A stretch of 64,000 nt of DNA, from assembly GCA_028826165.1 (NCBI GenBank), contig JAPDFW010000081.1:886501-950500 (forward strand), given 5' to 3'. Within the stretch, counting starts at the first letter, position 1. Each line of letters starts with the position of its first letter. Under the pieces are notes generated by a model. It did no database searches, was not told where the DNA came from, and saw nothing but the letters and a program-made list of their open reading frames with translations. This stretch comes from Anaeramoeba ignava. Its lineage: Eukaryota; Metamonada; Anaeramoebidae. Below, piece by piece: positions 59,719 to 64,000 of this stretch. Position numbers and translations under genes: made by a program.

Positions 59719-62680
59719 CTAAAAAAATTTATTAGGATCATTATCTTCTTTAGTTTCATTTTTGAATAAATTTCGTGGAATAAAACGTAAAGTTTGTTTT
59801 TGAAAAGAATTAGTTTGAACATTTAATCTTTTGTTTTCAAATTTAAAAATTTCATCATCAAATTGAAGAGTTTTTTTTGCAGAACTTTTGATTTTTGAGT
59901 GAAAAGAATTTGGAAAGGAAATTTCATTTTGTGTATTTAATTCGAAATTAATTGATTGATTTGAATTTTCTTTTTTGCCAAATTCATTGTAAACTCTTTT
60001 TCTAAAATGCATTTGTTCTTTCTTTTCAATTTTGTATTGATTTTTGCGTTTACGTTTTTCAAACATTTTTTTGAGCTTAGGATACTCCAAAATCTGTTCT
60101 GCAGTGGGTCTATTGTTAGGATCGCACTGAAGAAGCCAGAAGATCATGTTCATTAATTCAGTGGAACGTTTAACAAAAAAAGGAAGTTGATCTAAAATAT
60201 TTTGATCAAAAAAAATCGGTTTTTCACAAAATGATTGATTCATTGAATCATTTGAATTCTCAAAATTATTTTGATTTTGAATTTGATTTTGATTTTGATT
60301 TTGATTTTGATTTTGAATTTGATTTTGATTTTGATTTTGATTTTGATTTTGATTTTGATTTTGAATTTGAATTTCATTTTGATTTTGATTCTGATTTTGA
60401 TTTTGATTTTGATCTTGATCTTGATCTTGATCTTGATCAGTTTGATTTTCTTCTGAATTTCGTGATGATAATTGATCAGTATCCAGTTCTTCATCATTTT
60501 GATTTGGTTCATTTTTATCAATTTCATCAATTATATCTAATTCATTTTCATTTTCATTTTCATTTTCATTTTCATTATTTTCAATTTCATCAATTATATC
60601 TAATTCATTTTCATTTTGATTTTGATTTTCATTTTCATCAATTATATCTAATTCACTTTCCTCATTTTTCATTTTCATCAATTATATCTAATTCACTTTT
60701 ATTTTCATAATTTTCATTTGGAGCAAAAAGTTCATCATCACTTTCGAAATACAAATCAAAAAATTGGTAATTTGATTTTTTTGGATCATTTTTTTCTTCA
60801 ATTTCTCTTTTATTCTTTTGTTTTAATTTCTTTTGGTTTGATTTCTTTTGTTTTAATTTCTTTTGGTTTGATTTCTTTTGCTTTTCTCCAATGTTTCTGA
60901 GTATTTTGTAAGGTGCTCCATCTTGAGGAAGAGTTACATCAGCTGAAATTTCAAAGAGAATTAATCCAAGACCAAATACATCCATTTTTTGATTAGCTGG
61001 AATCAATTTTTCAGCTGAAATTCCTACAAATTCTGGTGAAAGATAGCGAGAATCTCCTTCACATTCAACAATTTGTTGTTCTCGAAGAATTAATCCAAAA
61101 TCGCCAATTCTACAAAATCCACGATCATCAAGAAGAATATTTTCAGTTTTTAAATCCAAATGAACTAATCCTCTTGAATGAATGAATTTAAGACCCTAAA
61201 TCGAAATTAAAAATCGAAATTAAAAATTAAATTATAAATCAAAATATAAATCAAAATATAAATCAAAATATAAATCAAATTTTAAATCAAATTATAAATC
61301 AAATTTTAAATCAAATTATAAATCAAAATATAAATCAAAATATAAATCAAAATTTAAATCAAAATATAAATCAAAATTTAAATAAAATTATAAATCAAAT
61401 TATAAATCAAAATATAAATTAAATTATAAATCAAAATATAAATCAAAATCAAATTATAAATCAAATTATAAATCAAATTTTAAATCAATTTATAAATCAA
61501 AATCAAAATATAAATCAAATTATAAATCAAATTATAAATTAAAAATATAAATCAAATGATTTTATTTCTTTTTGGTTTTTTTTTTAAAACTTACAAGAGC
61601 TAAATCAAGTAGAAAATTCCAAATTTTTTTTTCGTTAATTGGACTATTTTGAGAAATGTAATTTGCCAGATTTCCATTTTTATAAAATTCCATTTGAAAA
61701 AACAAACATCCATTTTCTTCCCAAGCTTGAACAAGCCTAACAATATGTTGATTTCCTTCAGTTTCATCTGCTTCCAAAAGACTTTTATAGGCCAAATACT
61801 CTTTATACTTGATATTTTTGTCACTTTTACTTTTGAAGGCAGAAGTCAATTTTTTGATAGCATAAGTTTTCTGATCTTTTAAATACCAAGCACGAAAAAC
61901 TTGCCCAAAAGATCCTGAACCAATTTTTTTTAATTCAACAAAATCTTTTTCAAAAGCTATTAAAAATTTTTTTTTAGGGGTTTTTTTTTTTTTTGATTAA
62001 TTTTTTGGATAGTTTTATTTTAATTAATTTTCATTTATTGATTTAATGATGAGTTGTTATTTTTATTTTTTTTTTTTGATGGATCAAATAAATCTCACTC
62101 TGACGAATAATCTAATTAATTTAGGTTTATCTTTATATTGAAAAATCAATCTCCCTTTATTGAAAAATTATTTAAAAAAAAAAAAGAATTCTTCTTGAAA
62201 ATTTGTTTATATTTTTTTTTAAAAAAAAAAGTAAAAGAAAGAAACTCAACGTTTTAAATTGATCAATATTACCACAACTTACAAAAACAATTCATTTTTT
62301 TATTCCAATATTAAGTTATTATTTATTTAATTGAACTTAATTTAATGAATAAAACGATCCAATTTAAAAAAAAAACAAAATAAATCGAAGTAGAAAAACA
62401 AAAGGGAAAAAAATTTTGTCTTCGATTTTATATTTAGAATTGTTTTATGTGTTTTGATTTATTCGGTTTTTTTTATTATTTATTTATTTAATTTTTAATT
62501 TTAATTTTTTAATTTTTTACAAATATGAGATTGATCAGGAGAAAGTAAAACTTTGGGTTTAGAAACTATTTTTGGTGTTTTTGGATTTGGTGATGATGGA
62601 CATTTGGGCTTTTCAGGTTCGTTTTTTGATTTTGATCGACAAGTAAACATTGATTTGATTTTTGAAGAGAATTCTTGCAT
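59719..62680 (-). CDS. Protein kinase, Wee1/Myt1-like
   Basis: Exons 62680-62521, 61956-61595 and 61195-59719; about 665 residues with one frame correction. The N-terminal exon is Ser/Pro/Lys-rich (SPNPKTPKIV). Kinase motifs: IGSGSFGQVF, YAIKKL, HLDLKTENIL (catalytic Asp), IGDFGL, CEGDSRYLSPEF, DVFGLGLILFEI, LPQDGAPYKILR, CDPNNRPTAEQIL. The GDxRYxxPE and DVFxLGL blocks are characteristic of Wee1/Myt1, which inhibit CDK1 before mitosis. A roughly 210-residue insertion rich in Glu/Asn/Gln/Ile-Ile-Asp lies between helix G and helix H. Frame break at 60663-60672: a 5-A run gives TGA, and the same LDIIDENE repeat continues in the +1 frame. Assignment of the first exon rests on phase (T|CT) and a GTAAAA donor, so it is less certain. 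Confidence 0.82.
61196..61594. repeat. Intron repeat, ATAAATCAAAAT unit
   Basis: Intron 2 of the kinase gene: ATAAATCAAA/TTATAAATCAAA units from 61210 to 61555; acceptor TTTAG next to 61195, donor GTAAGT. Confidence 0.85.
61957..62520. other. Proposed intron 1 of the kinase gene
   Basis: 564 bp, AT-rich but unlike the other long introns not a tandem repeat. No ORF or conserved sequence seen. If the first exon belongs to a separate gene, this is intergenic. Confidence 0.45.
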
Positions 62681-63720
62681 GATCTTAATTAGAAAAGTTT
62701 TAAAAGTAAATTAAAGTAAATTAAAAATTAAAAAAAAGGAAAATTAATTGGAAAAAAGTTAGAAAAAAAAAATAAAATAAAAATTTAAAAAAATTTAAAA
62801 AAATTTAAAAGAAAGAGAAAGTGAAAAAAAAAATGTGAAATTCGATATTAAAATTTTACATTTAAAAAGTTAAATTTAAATTAAATTTAAATAAATAAGC
62901 CAACAAGACACAAAAATTAATTAATTAAAAAATAAAAAATAAAAAAAAAATTAATTAAAAAAAATAAATAAAAACCGTTAAAATTTTTTTTCTTTTTTGT
63001 GGATTTTTATTTTAATAAAAAATTAAAACAAAATTAAACAATAAAAGTAAATTTAATTCAATTTAAAATTTATATCTAAAATCGAAATAATATTCTCTTT
63101 TGTTTTTTTTTAGTATTTTTTATGATTAAAATTAAACTGATCAAAAAGCAAAAAAAAAAATTAATTAAAAAATTTTTTCTTTTTATTATTTTTTTTGAAT
63201 TAATGAAAAATAATTTACAAAATTTAAATAAAATTTAGGGGTTTGTTTTCAAAATAAAAAATCCTTTTTTTTTATGTATTTATTTTTGTATTTATTTTTG
63301 TATTTTTATTTTAAATTTAAATTGATTTAATTTTATTGATGAGATCTGATCAAAATTTTCTTAATGATTTAATAAGATAAATTAAAATCAAATTTAATAA
63401 GAATTTAAAATAAAATTTAAAGTAAAATTTAAAATCAAATTTAAAATAAAATTTATTAAGAATTTTGCTTTTTAGATCTGTCAAAAAGAATAATTAAAAT
63501 AATAAATTTAATTTAATTTGATTTGAATTTGATTTGAATTTAATTTGATTTGATTTGAATTTAATTTAATTTAATTTAATTTGATTTAATTTAATTTGGT
63601 TTAATTTGAATTTGATTTGATTTGATTTGATTTAATTGAATTTGATTTAATTTAATTTAATTTGAATTTAATTTGAATTTGATTTTAAATTAATTTGATT
63701 TGATTAATAAATTGCGAAAA
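62681..63720. other. Gene-free AT-rich region
   Basis: About 1,040 bp with long A and T runs; 63495-63705 is a TTTGATTTGAATTTAATT repeat next to the following gene's stop. Nothing coding, no RNA gene recognised. Confidence 0.6.
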
Positions 63721-64000
63721 TCAAAGTAATGCTTTTTCATCTTGATCATTATAGTCATTTAAACCATTTATTTGATTTGCATTTTCTAATTGTGAATGAT
63801 GAGAAATCAAATCAACTCTATCAATTTCATCAAAATCTTCTTGGTCATTTTCGAAATCACTAAAATCATCTTCACTTTGTTCATCCATTGCTTTTTGACC
63901 AGGAAGAACTTCATTATGAATATCCATATAATTCTCCAGACCAAGTTTAGTCAAAACAATTTTTTTCTGTTCAAAATAATCGTTTTCAGGATCATCAGGA
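63721..64000 (-). CDS. C-terminus of an acidic protein, partial
   Basis: The open frame enters from the right edge (starts beyond 64000) and ends at TGA 63721-63723; 92 residues seen. The sequence begins PDDPENDYFEQKK, then TKLGLENYMDIHNEVLPGQKAMDEQ and a strongly acidic tail (EDDFSDFENDQEDFDEIDR). No recognised domain; the tail resembles disordered acidic ends. The gene's function cannot be named from this part. Confidence 0.55.
   Translation of the reverse strand, partial: PDDPENDYFEQKKIVLTKLGLENYMDIHNEVLPGQKAMDEQSEDDFSDFENDQEDFDEIDRVDLISHHSQLENANQINGLNDYNDQDEKALL

Noticed and set aside
10120-60672. General programmed frameshifting at stop codons as the cause of all frame breaks
   Set aside because: In at least four genes the restored frame is needed well upstream of the stop, and many breaks sit in short homopolymers. 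Kept only as a hypothesis for single sites.
62681-63720. tRNA, snRNA or other RNA gene in the largest gene-free gap
   Set aside because: No cloverleaf-like or GC-containing structured segment seen. A covariance-model search would be needed to exclude small RNAs.
1-64000. Alternative genetic code (reassigned stops)
   Set aside because: Genes end cleanly at TAA, TAG and TGA after conserved C-termini (for example Rab32-like TAG, aminopeptidase TGA, NMNAT TAA); the internal breaks need a frame change, not readthrough.
1-64000. Transposons or integrated viral elements
   Set aside because: No transposase, integrase, reverse transcriptase, capsid or terminal inverted repeats recognised; repeats are all tandem or local duplications.

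Overview
The window is nuclear DNA from a free-living eukaryotic microbe with a very AT-rich genome. Evidence: short GT-AG spliceosomal introns, Rab GTPases with C-terminal CC prenylation signals, a BK-type K+ channel, a WIPI/Atg18 propeller, a Trm61 methyltransferase, a Wee1/Myt1-type kinase, many Asn/Gln/Glu/Lys-rich low-complexity insertions, and dense gene packing with intergenic gaps of about 100-400 bp. TAA, TAG and TGA all act as stops, so the code looks standard. Composition and gene content suggest an amoeboid protist such as an anaeramoebid (Metamonada) or a dictyostelid-like amoeba. That placement is inference.

Layout, left to right: 3' part of an extended SDR (+); Rab5/22-like GTPase (-); DDX54/Dbp10 helicase (+); BK-like K+ channel (+); coiled-coil protein (-); (ELERQQ)n repeat protein (-); Rab32-like GTPase (+); M1 aminopeptidase (-); WIPI/Atg18 PROPPIN (+); ankyrin protein (+); secreted SBBP/FN3 protein (+); two near-identical membrane-protein genes (-) flanking a GT61/DUF563-like glycosyltransferase (-); NMN adenylyltransferase (+); secreted propeller/cadherin-like protein (+); Trm61 (+); a 1,634-residue FG-GAP/FN3 surface protein (-); a tandem pair of WD40 paralogs (+); GRAM-domain protein (+); PAS-coiled coil-RGS-DUF547 protein (-); Wee1/Myt1-like kinase (-); and the 3' end of an acidic protein (-).

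Neighbouring genes do not form an obvious pathway. Themes do recur: membrane traffic and autophagy (two Rabs, PROPPIN, GRAM), signalling (kinase, RGS, K+ channel) and cell-surface adhesion. Three separate secreted proteins have bacterial-looking beta-propeller repeats, FN3 or cadherin-like domains, and GPI-type C-termini.

The most unusual signals are in genome structure. (1) Two introns (Rab5-like and GRAM genes) contain broken-up copies of their own downstream exons dissolved into the intron's simple repeat. (2) Every long intron is filled with its own private repeat unit. (3) An 11-nt microexon encodes the centre of the GAMEN motif of the aminopeptidase. (4) A T-rich element with a central CAT, resembling an initiator, lies upstream of most start codons. 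(5) Single-nucleotide frame breaks recur in otherwise conserved genes, mostly as +1. These could be assembly errors or biology; the sequence alone cannot decide.
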